Positions 39,022 to 48,178 are shown, numbered from the stretch's first letter. The stretch is 64,000 bases of DNA from Streptomyces alfalfae (GCF_004127445.1 NZ_QEXM01000046.1:1-64000), one strand, 5' to 3'. Made by a program: numbers and translations. The notes: a model not told the origin generated them from the sequence alone.

Positions 39022-40568
39022 CCAAAGCGCAGGACAAGCTCCGCGGGCTGCCCGCGGCGCGCAAGGCCCTCCTGGCGGGGTTGCGCTTCACGAGTCTGCG
39101 GCTGCGGCTCGTCCTGGTGTTCGCCCTGGTGGCGCTCACCGCCGCCGTCTCCGCGTCCGGCATCGCGTACTGGCTCAACCGCGAGGCCGTGCTGACGCGC
39201 GCGCAGGACGCGGCGCTGAAGGACTTCCGGCAGCAGATGCAGACCCGGGCCGGCGCGCTGCCCGCCAGCCCCTCGCAGGAGGAACTGCAGATCGCGGCCG
39301 GGCAGATGGCGAACAGCAGCCAGCGCTACAGCGTGCTGCTCGTCGCCGAGAAGAAGGGCGGCGGCCGGATAGTCGGCTACTCCGACCTGGACGCCTTCAC
39401 GCTCGCCAAGGTCCCCGCCTCGCTGCAGAAGGCGGTGACCAAGCGGCAGCCGGTCACCTCGGGCAACAAGAGCGCCTACCACCTGTACTGGCAGCGGACC
39501 TCCGAGCACGGCACCCCGTACCTCGTCGGCGGCGCCAAGGTGATCGGCGGCGGCCCGACCGGCTACATGCTGAAGTCCCTCGAACCGGAGGCCAAGGACC
39601 TCAGTTCGCTCGGCTGGTCCCTCGCGATCGCCACCGCGCTGGCCCTGATCGGCTCCGCGCTGCTCGCCCAGGCCGCCGCCACGACCGTGCTCAAACCGGT
39701 GCACCGCCTCGGGGTCGCCGCGCGCAGGCTGGGCGAGGGCAAGCTCGACACCCGGCTGCGCGTCTCCGGCACCGATGAACTCGCGGACCTGTCGCGCACG
39801 TTCAACAGGACCGCCGAGAACCTGGAGAAGAAGGTCGCCGACATGAGCGCCCGCGACGAGGCCTCGCGCCGCTTCGTCGCCGACATGTCGCACGAGCTGC
39901 GCACCCCGCTGACCGCCATCACGGCCGTGACCGAGGTCCTGGAGGAGGAGCTGGACGCGGAGACCGGCTCGGTGGACCCGATGATCGAGCCCGCCGTACG
40001 CCTCGTGGTGAGCGAGACGCGCCGCCTGAACGACCTCGTGGAGAACCTCATGGAGGTGACCCGCTTCGACGCGGGCACCGCGCGCCTGGTCCTGGACGAC
40101 GTGGACATCGCCGACCAGATCACCGCGTGCATCGACGCCCGCGCCTGGCTGGACGCGGTCGAGCTGGACGCCGAGCGCGGCATCACCGTGCGGCTCGACC
40201 CGCGCAGGCTCGACGTGATCCTCGCCAACCTGATCGGCAACGCCCTCAAGCACGGCGGTTCCCCGGTGAACGTCTCCGTGCGCCTGGAGGACGCCGAGCT
40301 CGTCATCGCCGTACGCGATCACGGTCCCGGCATCCCCGAGGACGTCCTGCCGCACGTCTTCGACCGCTTCTACAAGGCGAGCGCGTCCCGGCCGCGGTCC
40401 GAGGGCAGCGGTCTGGGCCTGTCCATCGCCCTGGAGAACGCGCACATCCACGGCGGCGAGATCTCCGCGGCCAACTGTCCGGAGGGCGGCGCGGTCTTCA
40501 CGCTGCGGCTGCCGCGGGACGGCGGCAGCGCCGACGAGCGTGCCGAGACCGAGGGAGGCCCCGCATGA
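39018..40568 (+). CDS. afsQ2: Sensor histidine kinase AfsQ2
   Basis: Membrane histidine kinase that phosphorylates AfsQ1. The 516-residue product has membrane helices at about 30-52 and 198-222 with an extracellular sensor of roughly 145 residues between them. A HAMP domain follows, then the H-box FVADMSHELRTPLTAI with His292. ATP-binding motifs are NLIGNALKHGG (N box), RDHGPGIPEDVLPHVFDRF (G1 and F boxes) and EGSGLGLSIA (G2). The GTG start overlaps the afsQ1 stop by 4 bp, showing translational coupling. Confidence 0.95.
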   Translation: MTKAQDKLRGLPAARKALLAGLRFTSLRLRLVLVFALVALTAAVSASGIAYWLNREAVLTRAQDAALKDFRQQMQTRAGALPASPSQEELQIAAGQMANSSQRYSVLLVAEKKGGGRIVGYSDLDAFTLAKVPASLQKAVTKRQPVTSGNKSAYHLYWQRTSEHGTPYLVGGAKVIGGGPTGYMLKSLEPEAKDLSSLGWSLAIATALALIGSALLAQAAATTVLKPVHRLGVAARRLGEGKLDTRLRVSGTDELADLSRTFNRTAENLEKKVADMSARDEASRRFVADMSHELRTPLTAITAVTEVLEEELDAETGSVDPMIEPAVRLVVSETRRLNDLVENLMEVTRFDAGTARLVLDDVDIADQITACIDARAWLDAVELDAERGITVRLDPRRLDVILANLIGNALKHGGSPVNVSVRLEDAELVIAVRDHGPGIPEDVLPHVFDRFYKASASRPRSEGSGLGLSIALENAHIHGGEISAANCPEGGAVFTLRLPRDGGSADERAETEGGPA

Positions 40569-41167
40569 CCGGGCGTCGGATACGCGCCGCGGTCGTCACC
40601 GCCGTCCTGGCCGCCGGGCTCGCCGGATGCGGGATCAGGTCCACGGAGGTGCCGACCGACTTCGGGCCCGCGCCGTCGCGGGTGCCGTGCCTGATGTCGG
40701 GCTCCAGCATCGCCTCGCAGTCGGGCAGCGAGGTCCCCGTGCAGGTCTTCCTGGTCTGCGCGGCGCAGCTCGTGACCGTCGACCGTGCCGTGCGGGTCCA
40801 CGAGGGCAAGGCGACCACCGACCGGGTGCGGATCGCGCAGGCCCTGCTCGACGAGCTGGCGGCGTCCCCTTCGGAGGGCGAGAAGCAGGCCGGCTTCGCC
40901 ACGGACGTACGCGGCGGGATCACGGTCTCCGGGCCCGCGCGGGGCGAGCCCGAGGAGGCGGTGCGCCTGAGCAGGCCGCCGCAGGATCTCTCCGCGTTCG
41001 CGCTCGCGCAGATCGTGTGCACCCTGGCCGACAGCGCCGCGTCGGCCGAGGACCAGACGGTGATCATGGGCGGTCCCGGGGGTGATCCGCTGCGGCGCTA
41101 CACGTGCGCGCCGGAGGTCCGGTCGCGGCCGGGCTCGGCGGAGCCGCCTTCTGAGACGGTGCGGTAA
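40565..41167 (+). CDS. Lipoprotein of the afsQ operon
   Basis: A 200-residue exported lipoprotein with lipobox LAGC and lipidated Cys22. The mature part is rich in beta-strand and helix with VQVFLVCAAQLVTVDRAVRV, resembling a GerMN-like fold, and has four further cysteines. The ATG overlaps the afsQ2 stop (ATGA), so it is the third cistron of the signalling operon. It probably modulates the AfsQ2 sensor outside the membrane. That role is inferred from position. Confidence 0.85.
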   Translation: MTGRRIRAAVVTAVLAAGLAGCGIRSTEVPTDFGPAPSRVPCLMSGSSIASQSGSEVPVQVFLVCAAQLVTVDRAVRVHEGKATTDRVRIAQALLDELAASPSEGEKQAGFATDVRGGITVSGPARGEPEEAVRLSRPPQDLSAFALAQIVCTLADSAASAEDQTVIMGGPGGDPLRRYTCAPEVRSRPGSAEPPSETVR

Positions 41168-41238
41168 CGGAAGCGACCGTGGGGTAACAGGCGCACGGGC
41201 GCGGAACCGATCCTGCCGCCCATGACGTCTTGGGGGGC

Positions 41239-41787
41239 GTGCGTCAAGGCTCGGGCGGCCGTACTGCCGCCATCCGCTTCCGTGCGGCGGGAGGATTCCT
41301 CCTCGCCGCACATCTTCTGCTCGTCGGATGGATCACGCTGCGTCCGCTGGACGTGCCCTGGGTGAGCGCCGCGAACCTGCAGCCGCTGGCCGGGATCAAG
41401 GCTGATCTGGCGCTCGGCGGGGTGCAGGCCACCCGCAGGATCGGTGAGGCCGTGCTGCTGCTCGCGCCCCTCGGCGTACTGCTCCCGCTGGCCGGCGGCC
41501 GACTCGTCGTGTCGCCGTGGGGTTCCCTGGTGCGAACCGTCGCCGCGGCGGCGCTGCTCTCGCTCGGCATCGAACTGCTGCAGACCGGGGTGCCCGGCCA
41601 GGTCGTCGACATCGACTCGCTGCTCCTGAACACGCTCGGGGTGGCGGCCGTCCACCTCGCGGTCGTGCCCGCGGCGCGGGCCAGGCTCCGCCACCGTGCC
41701 GAGCCGGAGCGCGGCGCCGCCCTCCCCCGGGAGGAGGCGTCTCAGGGTCCGACCCCGACGATTCCCAGGGTCGGGATCGCACCGTAG
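41239..41787 (+). CDS. VanZ-like membrane protein
   Basis: A 182-residue protein with four membrane helices in the order of VanZ-family proteins: GFLLAAHLLLVGWITLRPL, AVLLLAPLGVLLPLAG, TVAAAALLSLGIELLQTGVPG and the VDIDSLLLNTLGVAAVHL segment. The conserved E-LLQ/G--(V)D-DD/N-LG pattern is recognisable. Some family members affect teicoplanin susceptibility; most have no known role. GTG 41239 is selected. A TTG at 41230 in the same frame is possible. Confidence 0.8.
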   Translation: MRQGSGGRTAAIRFRAAGGFLLAAHLLLVGWITLRPLDVPWVSAANLQPLAGIKADLALGGVQATRRIGEAVLLLAPLGVLLPLAGGRLVVSPWGSLVRTVAAAALLSLGIELLQTGVPGQVVDIDSLLLNTLGVAAVHLAVVPAARARLRHRAEPERGAALPREEASQGPTPTIPRVGIAP

Positions 41788-41877
41788 AGCGATGCTTCGT
41801 ACCGGTTTCGGCCCGTAGCGTGGAGACATCGAGGCGCACCCAAGGCCTCCCGCCCATGGTTCGAGAAGGAGCCCGAG

Positions 41878-42081
41878 ATGACCGCCCTTGCCCGCCCCAC
41901 CCACGGCCGGATGATCGGCGGAGTGTGCGCAGCCCTCGCCCGGCGCTTCGGCACCTCCGCGAAGACGATGCGTGTGATCTTCCTGGTCTCCTGCCTGCTC
42001 CCGGGCCCGCAGTTCCTGCTCTACCTGGCGCTGTGGCTCCTGCTGCCCTCCGAGGACAAGGCCCGCCGCACGGCCTGGTGA
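41878..42081 (+). CDS. PspC-domain small membrane protein
   Basis: A 67-residue protein with the PspC pattern LARPTHGRMIGGVCAALARRFG followed by a membrane segment (MRVIFLVSCLLPGPQFLLYLALWLLLP) and a short basic tail. PspC domains in actinobacteria are associated with membrane stress responses. The ATG has an AAGGAG ribosome site. A powerful hairpin follows. Confidence 0.88.
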   Translation: MTALARPTHGRMIGGVCAALARRFGTSAKTMRVIFLVSCLLPGPQFLLYLALWLLLPSEDKARRTAW

Positions 42082-42097
42082 CCGCGGCGGCGCCGAC

Positions 42098-42143
42098 GAC
42101 GAAGGGGGCGTCCCTCCCGTGCGGGAGGGACGCCCCCTTCGTC
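42098..42143. terminator. Strong bidirectional terminator
   Basis: A perfect 21-bp stem with a 4-base GTGC loop lies between the convergent PspC gene and a secreted-protein gene. The longest hairpin in the window. Confidence 0.9.
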
Positions 42144-42155
42144 TGCCGCGGAACC

Positions 42156-42518
42156 TCAGAGCGGCAGGCCGTTCAGTCCGCTGCCGCTGACCGGCAGGCC
42201 GTCGAGCACGGCGCCGAGCGCGCGGTCGCGGTCGGTCGACGTGAGCGACTGGACGGCCGCTTCCGCGGCGGGCTGCGCGGCGGCCATGCCGCCCAGGAGG
42301 GCGCCCTGCCCGGCGGCGACGGACTCGGGGGCGCCCGCGGGCAGCGTCTCGGCGGTGTGGCCGGCCGGGAGGGCCGAGGCGACGGCGCCGAGGACCGCGG
42401 GGGCGGGGGTGGCGGGGGCGGGGGTGGCGGGGGCGGCGTTCGCCGCACCGGCTCCGGCGGCGGCGAAGGCGACACCGAGAGCGGCGACACCGAGGGTCTT
42501 GGCGGCAGTCTGCTTCAT
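42156..42518 (-). CDS. Small secreted Ala/Pro-rich protein
   Basis: A 120-residue exported protein. MKQTAAKTLGVAALGVAFAA is a typical signal peptide with cleavage near ANA at about residue 29. The mature part begins with a PATPAPATPAPA repeat and has no Cys. It ends LPVSGSGLNGLPL, similar in style to the end of the secreted protein at 35914-36327. ATG 42518 is chosen as the true start. Function unknown. Confidence 0.72.
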   Translation of the reverse strand: MKQTAAKTLGVAALGVAFAAAGAGAANAAPATPAPATPAPAVLGAVASALPAGHTAETLPAGAPESVAAGQGALLGGMAAAQPAAEAAVQSLTSTDRDRALGAVLDGLPVSGSGLNGLPL

Positions 42519-42669
42519 CTTCAGGGCGTCCTTGCGAAATCGATGACGGGGTACCGGGCGGTTCAACGACCGGGCCGCCGCCGGATCACGGTCGGCAGGA
42601 CGCGGAGAAGCGGCCGGGTGACGTGCGACCCGGCCGCTCGGCCGCCCGCGGCGACGCGCGGGCCGTGCG

Positions 42670-43839
42670 TTACTTCGCGGCGGACGTGCTGGTGGAGACG
42701 GTCTGCCGGAACAGCCACTCGGACTTCAGCTCGGCGTAGCCGGGCTTGATCACGTCGTTGATCATGGCGAGGCGTTCATCGAAAGGAATGAACGCTGATT
42801 TCATCGCATTGACTGTGAACCACTGCATGTCGTCGAGCGTGTAGCCGAACGTGTCGACCAGGTGCTCGAACTCGCGGCTCATGCTGGTGCCGGACATCAG
42901 CCGGTTGTCGGTGTTCACCGTGGCCCGGAAGTGCAGCTTCCGCAGCATGCCGATGGGGTGCTCGGCGTACGAGGTCGCGGCGGCCGTCTGGAGGTTCGAC
43001 GTGGGGCAGAGCTCCAGGGGGATGCGCTTGTCCCGTACGTAACTGGCGAGGCGGCCGAGGCGGACGCTGCCGTCCTCCGCGACCTCGATGTCGTCGATGA
43101 TGCGCACGCCGTGGCCGAGGCGGTCGGCGCCGCACCACTGGAGGGCCTGCCAGATCGACGGCAGGCCGAAGGCCTCGCCCGCGTGGATCGTGAAGTGGTT
43201 GTTCTCGCGCTTCAGGAACTCGAAGGCGTCGAGGTGGCGGGTGGGAGGGAAGCCCGCCTCCGCGCCCGCGATGTCGAAGCCGACGACGCCCAGGTCGCGG
43301 TAGCGGTTGGCCAGTTCGGCGATCTCCAGGGCGCGGGCGGCGTGCCGCATGGCGGTGAGCAGGGCGCCCACGCGGATGCGGTGACCGTTCTCCTTCGCGC
43401 GGCGCTCGCCCTCGCGGAAGCCCTCGTTGACGGCCTCGACGACCTCTTCGAGGGTGAGGCCCTGCTCCAGGTGCTGCTCGGGGGCGTACCTGATCTCGGC
43501 GTAGACCACGCCGTCCTCGGCGAGGTCCTCGGCGCACTCGGCGGCCACGCGCTTGAGGGCGTCCCTGGTCTGCATCACCGCGCAGGTGTGGGCGAAGGTC
43601 TCCAGATACCGCTCCAGGGAACCGGAGTCGGCGGCCTCGCGGAACCAGATCCCGAGCTTGTCGGGGTCGGCCTCGGGCAGGGCCTCGTACCCGTTCTCCC
43701 GGGCGAGGTCGACGATCGTGCCGGGGCGCAGGCCGCCGTCCAGGTGGTCGTGGAGGAGGACCTTGGGGGCGCGGCGGATCTGTTCGGCGCTGGGCGTCTC
43801 GCGGTCCGTGTGACCGGTCGTGTGAGTCTGGCTCGTCAT
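42670..43839 (-). CDS. add: Adenosine deaminase
   Basis: Deaminates adenosine and deoxyadenosine to inosine, which PNP then splits. The 389-residue product has zinc ligands in LLHDHLDGGLRP and FTIHAGEAFG, the catalytic HGVRI His, and NTDNRLMSGTS carrying the final metal Asp. ELCPTSNLQT is also diagnostic. The ATG at 43839 has no ribosome site; a TAGAGT hexamer (43846-43851, minus strand) ends 6 nt upstream, indicating a leaderless mRNA. The regulon palindrome lies just upstream of that hexamer. Divergent from an alpha/beta hydrolase gene. Confidence 0.96.
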   Translation of the reverse strand: MTSQTHTTGHTDRETPSAEQIRRAPKVLLHDHLDGGLRPGTIVDLARENGYEALPEADPDKLGIWFREAADSGSLERYLETFAHTCAVMQTRDALKRVAAECAEDLAEDGVVYAEIRYAPEQHLEQGLTLEEVVEAVNEGFREGERRAKENGHRIRVGALLTAMRHAARALEIAELANRYRDLGVVGFDIAGAEAGFPPTRHLDAFEFLKRENNHFTIHAGEAFGLPSIWQALQWCGADRLGHGVRIIDDIEVAEDGSVRLGRLASYVRDKRIPLELCPTSNLQTAAATSYAEHPIGMLRKLHFRATVNTDNRLMSGTSMSREFEHLVDTFGYTLDDMQWFTVNAMKSAFIPFDERLAMINDVIKPGYAELKSEWLFRQTVSTSTSAAK

Positions 43840-43855
43840 TTCGGCACTCTAGCGC

Positions 43856-43867
43856 CTACGCGCGTAG
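43856..43867. promoter_or_regulatory. Nucleoside-regulon operator candidate, add
   Basis: Perfect CTACGCGCGTAG located 4 bp upstream of the TAGAGT -10-like hexamer of add and 17 bp from its start codon. It lies in the 102-bp divergent region shared with the hydrolase gene at 43942. Confidence 0.75.
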
Positions 43868-43941
43868 AACTCACTGGTCGATACGTAACAGTGACCCTGC
43901 GGACGGGTGGCGTACACCGACGCTTCTGACACTGTTCTGTC

Positions 43942-44706
43942 ATGGCACAGCATGGGACGGCGGGGCCCGCGGGCGCGCCCAGGCTCGGGCGCGTGGTCGG
44001 AACGGCCCCTTCGGCGGTGAGCGGCGCGGTCCTGCTGCTGCCCGGCGGCGCCGAGACATCCACCCGTAGACCCTCTCCGCTCGCGGCCGGCGCCGTGCGC
44101 GCTCTCGGCCGCAGGCTGGCCCACGACGGGCGCGCGGCGGGGCTCGCCGCGCACGTCGTGCACTACCGCAGCCGCGGCTGGAACGGCGCGCAGGCGCAGC
44201 TCGCCCACGACGCGGCCTGGGCGGCGGACGAGATCGTGCGTCTCTACGGCGACGTCCCCGTCTGCCTCGCCGGGGTGGACATGGGCGGCAGGGCGGCGTT
44301 GCGCGCCGGCGGGCACAGCGCGGTCGAGTCGGTCCTCGCGCTGGCCCCCTGGCTGCCGGAGGAGGACATGGCCGCGTCGCCCGAACCGGTGAAGCAGCTC
44401 GCGGGGCGGCGGGTGCTGATCGTGCACGGCACGAACGACGAACGGACCGATCCCGAACTGTCGTTCCGGTTCGCGCAGCGGGCCAAGAAGGCCAACCGTG
44501 ACGTGTGCCGGTTCGAGGTGCACTCCGACGGGCACCGGCTGCACCAGCATCATGACGAAGTCCTCGCGCTGGCCTCGGACTTCGTCATGGGGACGCTGTT
44601 CGGCGCCGGGTTCGCCCGGCCGCTGGAGGACGCGTTGGCGGCTCCGCCGCCGCTGGGGCTCCGGATGCCGCTGGCCTCCGGGTTCGGGCAGTCGCTGCGG
44701 CGGTGA
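43942..44706 (+). CDS. Alpha/beta-hydrolase-fold protein with Asp at the nucleophile elbow
   Basis: A 254-residue protein of the alpha/beta-hydrolase fold. The strand-turn segment AVLLLPGGAETS resembles the oxyanion region. At the nucleophile elbow, where esterases have GxSxG, it reads GVDMGG with Asp113. C-terminal acidic and His candidates are in HGTNDERTDPE and EVHSDGHRLHQHHDE. An Asp nucleophile is found in dehalogenases and epoxide hydrolases, but overall the sequence looks like a dienelactone-hydrolase-type protein. It may have a different chemistry or be inactive. It is divergent from add. Confidence 0.72.
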   Translation: MAQHGTAGPAGAPRLGRVVGTAPSAVSGAVLLLPGGAETSTRRPSPLAAGAVRALGRRLAHDGRAAGLAAHVVHYRSRGWNGAQAQLAHDAAWAADEIVRLYGDVPVCLAGVDMGGRAALRAGGHSAVESVLALAPWLPEEDMAASPEPVKQLAGRRVLIVHGTNDERTDPELSFRFAQRAKKANRDVCRFEVHSDGHRLHQHHDEVLALASDFVMGTLFGAGFARPLEDALAAPPPLGLRMPLASGFGQSLRR

Positions 44707-44760
44707 CACCGGGGCGCCCGGTCACGCCGGCTGCCGGCGGTGGCGCCATGGCCCGTCCGG

Positions 44761-45720
44761 TTACGCCGACTGTTGCAGCAGCTTCCCCTTCCGGCTCAGC
44801 AGGAACTGCTTGAACGCCGTCACCGGCGGCGTGTCCGGGTGGCCGTCCAGCCAGGCGACGCCGATCTCGCGCACCGCCCGCTGGCCCGTCACCGTCAGTT
44901 CCACCACTCCGGGGCGCGGCACGGCGGGCGGGGGCAGGAGCGCCACGCCGAGGCCCGCCGCGACCAGGCCGCGCAGGGTCTCCGCTTCCTCGCCCTCGAA
45001 GGCCACGCGGGGCCGGAAGCCCGCCTCCTGGCAGAGGTCGTCCGTGATGCGGCGCAGGCCGTAACCGGGCTCCAGGGTCACGAAGGCCTCGTCGGCGGCC
45101 TCGGCGAGGCGGACCCGTTTGCGCGCGGCCAGGCGGTGGTCGTCGGGGACGACCAGGCGCAGCCGCTGCTCGTCGAGGCGCCGGGCGACCAGGTCGGGGG
45201 CGTCGGGCACGGGCGAGGTGAGGCAGAGGTCGAGCTCACCGGCGCGCAGCCGCTCCAGCATCGCCTCGCCGTAGTTCTGCACGAGGCTGAAGCGCACCCG
45301 CGGGTGGTCGGCGCGGAAGGCGCGGAGCAGCCCCGGCACGGTCTCCGAGCCCATGGTGTGCAGGAAGCCGAAGGCGACCTTGCCGGTCTCCGGGTCCGCG
45401 TCGGCCCGCACCGACTCGGCGGCGCGCTCCACCTCGCCGAGCGCACGCTCGACCGAGGCGAGGAAGGTGCGGCCGGCCGGGGTGAGCGAGACGGTGCGGC
45501 CGCGGCGCGCGAACAGGTCGACCCCCAGGTCCCGTTCGAGGCGCACGAGGGCGCGGGAGAGCGTCGACTGGGGGATCTGCATCTCCTGGGCTGCGCGGGT
45601 GACGTGCTCGGTGCGGGCGACGCCCGCGAAGTACGCCAGGCGTGGAGCGAGCAGCGTCACGATGTCCTCCGGGTCACTGTTGTGTGACACGCGCGGCGCT
45701 GGCCTCGGTTGATGCTGCAT
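44761..45720 (-). CDS. LysR-family transcriptional regulator
   Basis: A 319-residue regulator. The N-terminal winged helix (HVTRAAQEMQIPQSTLSRALVRLERDLGVDLFAR) and a periplasmic-binding-like sensor with FGFLHTMGSETVPGLLRAFRADHP are present. It is divergent from an MFS efflux gene 62 bp away, which it probably controls. The ATG at 45720 lacks a ribosome site; a CATAAT hexamer lies about 7 nt upstream, consistent with leaderless translation. Confidence 0.92.
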   Translation of the reverse strand: MQHQPRPAPRVSHNSDPEDIVTLLAPRLAYFAGVARTEHVTRAAQEMQIPQSTLSRALVRLERDLGVDLFARRGRTVSLTPAGRTFLASVERALGEVERAAESVRADADPETGKVAFGFLHTMGSETVPGLLRAFRADHPRVRFSLVQNYGEAMLERLRAGELDLCLTSPVPDAPDLVARRLDEQRLRLVVPDDHRLAARKRVRLAEAADEAFVTLEPGYGLRRITDDLCQEAGFRPRVAFEGEEAETLRGLVAAGLGVALLPPPAVPRPGVVELTVTGQRAVREIGVAWLDGHPDTPPVTAFKQFLLSRKGKLLQQSA

Positions 45721-45782
45721 GGGAACGATTATGGCGATTCCATGCATTGGACGCATCAAAAACGCGGTCGTACGTTCGTGGC

Positions 45783-47075
45783 ATGCCTCCTGCCAGTAGC
45801 GGGGCGTCCGCCACCACCCCCGCGGTCGCCCTCACCCCGTCGTCCCCCTCCCCCTCGGCCGCCGACTCGCGCATGACGCCCGGCGGCCCCGGCTACCGCA
45901 GGATGAGCTTCGCGCTCTTCCTCGCGGGCGTCGCCACCTTCGCGCTCCTCTACTCCACGCAGGCCCTCCTCCCCCTCGTCTCCGACGACTTCGGGGTGAG
46001 CGCGAGCACGGCGAGCTGGACGGTGTCGGCGGCGACGGGCGCACTGGCTCTCTTCGTCCTCCCCCTCAGCGCGCTCAGCGAGCGCTTCGGGCGGCGCGCG
46101 GTCATGACCGCCTCGCTCACCGTCGCGGTCGCCGTCGGCCTCCTGGTGCCCTTCGCCCCCTCGGTCGAGGTGCTCATCGCGCTGCGCGCCGTGCAGGGCG
46201 CGGCCCTCGCGGGGCTCCCGGCGTCGGCAATGGCGTTCCTCGCCGAGGAGGTGCGGCCGAAGGCGCTGGTCGCCGCCATCGGCATGTTCGTGGCGGGCAA
46301 CTCCATCGGCGGCATGAGCGGGCGCATCGTCACCGGTTGGGTCGCGCAGGCCTGGGGCTGGCGCGCGGCGCTCGCCGTCGTGGGCGTCGTCGCCGTCCTG
46401 TGCGCCGTCGCCTTCCGCGCGCTGCTGCCCGCGCCGCGGCACTTCACCCCGGCCTCGCTGAGCCCGCGGGCCCTGGCGCGCACGGTCCGCACGCACCTGT
46501 CGAACCCGCTCCTGTGCCGGCTGTACGCGATCGGGGCGCTGTTCATGACCGTCTTCGGCGCGGTCTACACGGTGATCGGCTACCGGCTCACCGAGGCGCC
46601 CTTCTCGCTCCCGCAGGGCGTCATCGGCTCGATCTTCCTCGTCTACCTCGTCGGCACGGTCTCCTCCGCCGCCGCGGGCAAGCTGGTGGCCCGGCTCGGG
46701 CGGCGCGGCGCGCTCTACCTCGCCGTGAGCACGACCGCGGGCGGGCTGCTCCTGTCCCTCTCCCCCTCGCTGGTCCTGGTGCTGCTCGGTCTGGTGCTGA
46801 TCACCGCGGGGTTCTTCGCCGGGCACGCGGTGGCGTCGTCCTCGGTGAGCCGTACGGCGACCACGGGCCGCGCGCAGGCCTCGGCCCTGTACCAGTCCGC
46901 GTACTACCTGGGGTCCAGCGCGGGCGGCACCCTCGGCGCCGTCGCCTTCCACGCGGGCGGCTGGGCCGGGACCGTGGGGCTCGGCATCCTGGCGGTGCTC
47001 GGCGTCGTGTCGGTCACGCTGTGGGGCTCGCACGCCGCCCGCGCGAGCGAGCGGGCGCTCCCCGCGTCCGCCTGA
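45783..47075 (+). CDS. MFS transporter, arabinose-efflux/YnfM type
   Basis: A 430-residue major facilitator with twelve predicted membrane helices after a Ser/Pro-rich cytoplasmic head of about 40 residues. The conserved loop motif A region reads LPLSALSERFGRRAVM, and the second-half counterpart GKLVARLGRRGAL is also clear. It is probably a drug or metabolite exporter driven by protons. The ATG is preceded by TACGTT 6-7 nt upstream and no clear ribosome site. The divergent LysR gene is its likely regulator. Confidence 0.91.
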   Translation: MPPASSGASATTPAVALTPSSPSPSAADSRMTPGGPGYRRMSFALFLAGVATFALLYSTQALLPLVSDDFGVSASTASWTVSAATGALALFVLPLSALSERFGRRAVMTASLTVAVAVGLLVPFAPSVEVLIALRAVQGAALAGLPASAMAFLAEEVRPKALVAAIGMFVAGNSIGGMSGRIVTGWVAQAWGWRAALAVVGVVAVLCAVAFRALLPAPRHFTPASLSPRALARTVRTHLSNPLLCRLYAIGALFMTVFGAVYTVIGYRLTEAPFSLPQGVIGSIFLVYLVGTVSSAAAGKLVARLGRRGALYLAVSTTAGGLLLSLSPSLVLVLLGLVLITAGFFAGHAVASSSVSRTATTGRAQASALYQSAYYLGSSAGGTLGAVAFHAGGWAGTVGLGILAVLGVVSVTLWGSHAARASERALPASA

Positions 47076-47194
47076 ACAACAGGCCCCGGCCTGTGGGTTC
47101 GCCGACTCGGGGGGCCGTTGTCGGTGGGCTGCTGTAGCTTCCGATGTAGGCCCTTCGCGGGGCCGTTCGACAGTGGCCTCCGGGGTGGGTGGGG

Positions 47195-48178
47195 ATGAGC
47201 GACATGGCAGGGACGACGACCGATCTGGACGTCACGCTGGAGAAGCACCGGGTCGAGCTGACCGGGTACTGCTATCGGATGCTGGGGTCGGCCTTCGAGG
47301 CCGAGGACGCCGTGCAGGACACGATGGTGCGGGCCTGGCGCAGCTTCGAGAAGTTCGAGGGCCGCTCCAGCGTCCGCTCCTGGCTGTACCGCATCGCGAC
47401 GAACGTCTGCCTGGACATGCTGAACGCGGGCAACCGCCGCGCCCGCCCCATGGACCTGACCGCCGCCGCCCCGCTGGCGCAGGCGGCGCTCACCCCGCGC
47501 CCGGACAACACCTGGCTGGAGCCGATGCCGGACGCCCGTGTGCTGCCCTCGCTCCACGACCCCGCCGAGGCGGCCGTCGCCAAGGAGTCGGTGCGGCTGG
47601 CCTTCGTCGCGGCCCTGCAGAACCTGCCGCCGAAGCAGCGGGCCGTGCTGATCCTGCGGGAGGTGCTCGCGTGGAAGGCCAGTGAGGTCGCCGAGCTGAT
47701 CGACACCTCCGTCGCCTCGGTCAACAGCGCGCTGCAGCGGGCCCGCGCCACCCTCGCCGAGCGCCCGGAGGACGACACCGCCGTCTCCGACCCGCTCGAC
47801 GAGGAGCAGCAGAAGCTCCTCGACCGCTACGTCGCCGCCTTCGAGGGCTATGACATGGCGGCGCTCACGGCACTGCTCGCCGAGGACGCCGTCATGACGA
47901 TGCCGCCGTTCGACCTGTGGCTGCGGGGCACCGCGGACATCACGGGCTTCATGTCCACGATGGGCGCCCCGTGCGCCAACGGCCGCCTCCTGCCGGTGAA
48001 CGTGAACGGCACACCGGGCTTCGCGCAGTACAAGCCCGACCCGGAGAACGGCGGTTACATGCCCTGGTCGATCCAGGTCATCGAGATCTCACAGGGCCGG
48101 ATCGCCGGCTTCCACTGCTTCTTGGACACCGAGCGGTGGTTCCCCCTCTTCGGGGTGCCGCTCCATCTCGACGACTAG
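47195..48178 (+). CDS. RNA polymerase sigma factor with C-terminal SnoaL-like domain
   Basis: A 327-residue ECF sigma factor. Region 2 has LTGYCYRMLGSAFEAEDAVQDTMVRAW and WLYRIATNVCLDMLNAG. Region 4 has LPPKQRAVLILREVLAWKASEVAELIDTSVASVNSALQRAR. The last 125 residues form an NTF2/SnoaL-like domain (LLDRYVAAFEGYDMAALTALLAEDAVMTMPP, then WLRG), which in such sigma factors replaces a separate anti-sigma partner. ATG 47195 is chosen after GGGTGGGG; GTG 47189 and ATG 47204 are alternatives. Its 3' end overlaps the STAS gene on the opposite strand by 90 bp. Confidence 0.9.
   Translation: MSDMAGTTTDLDVTLEKHRVELTGYCYRMLGSAFEAEDAVQDTMVRAWRSFEKFEGRSSVRSWLYRIATNVCLDMLNAGNRRARPMDLTAAAPLAQAALTPRPDNTWLEPMPDARVLPSLHDPAEAAVAKESVRLAFVAALQNLPPKQRAVLILREVLAWKASEVAELIDTSVASVNSALQRARATLAERPEDDTAVSDPLDEEQQKLLDRYVAAFEGYDMAALTALLAEDAVMTMPPFDLWLRGTADITGFMSTMGAPCANGRLLPVNVNGTPGFAQYKPDPENGGYMPWSIQVIEISQGRIAGFHCFLDTERWFPLFGVPLHLDD

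Noticed and set aside
44707..44760. Small gene between the hydrolase and LysR genes
   Set aside because: Only 54 bases, no start codon with a ribosome site.
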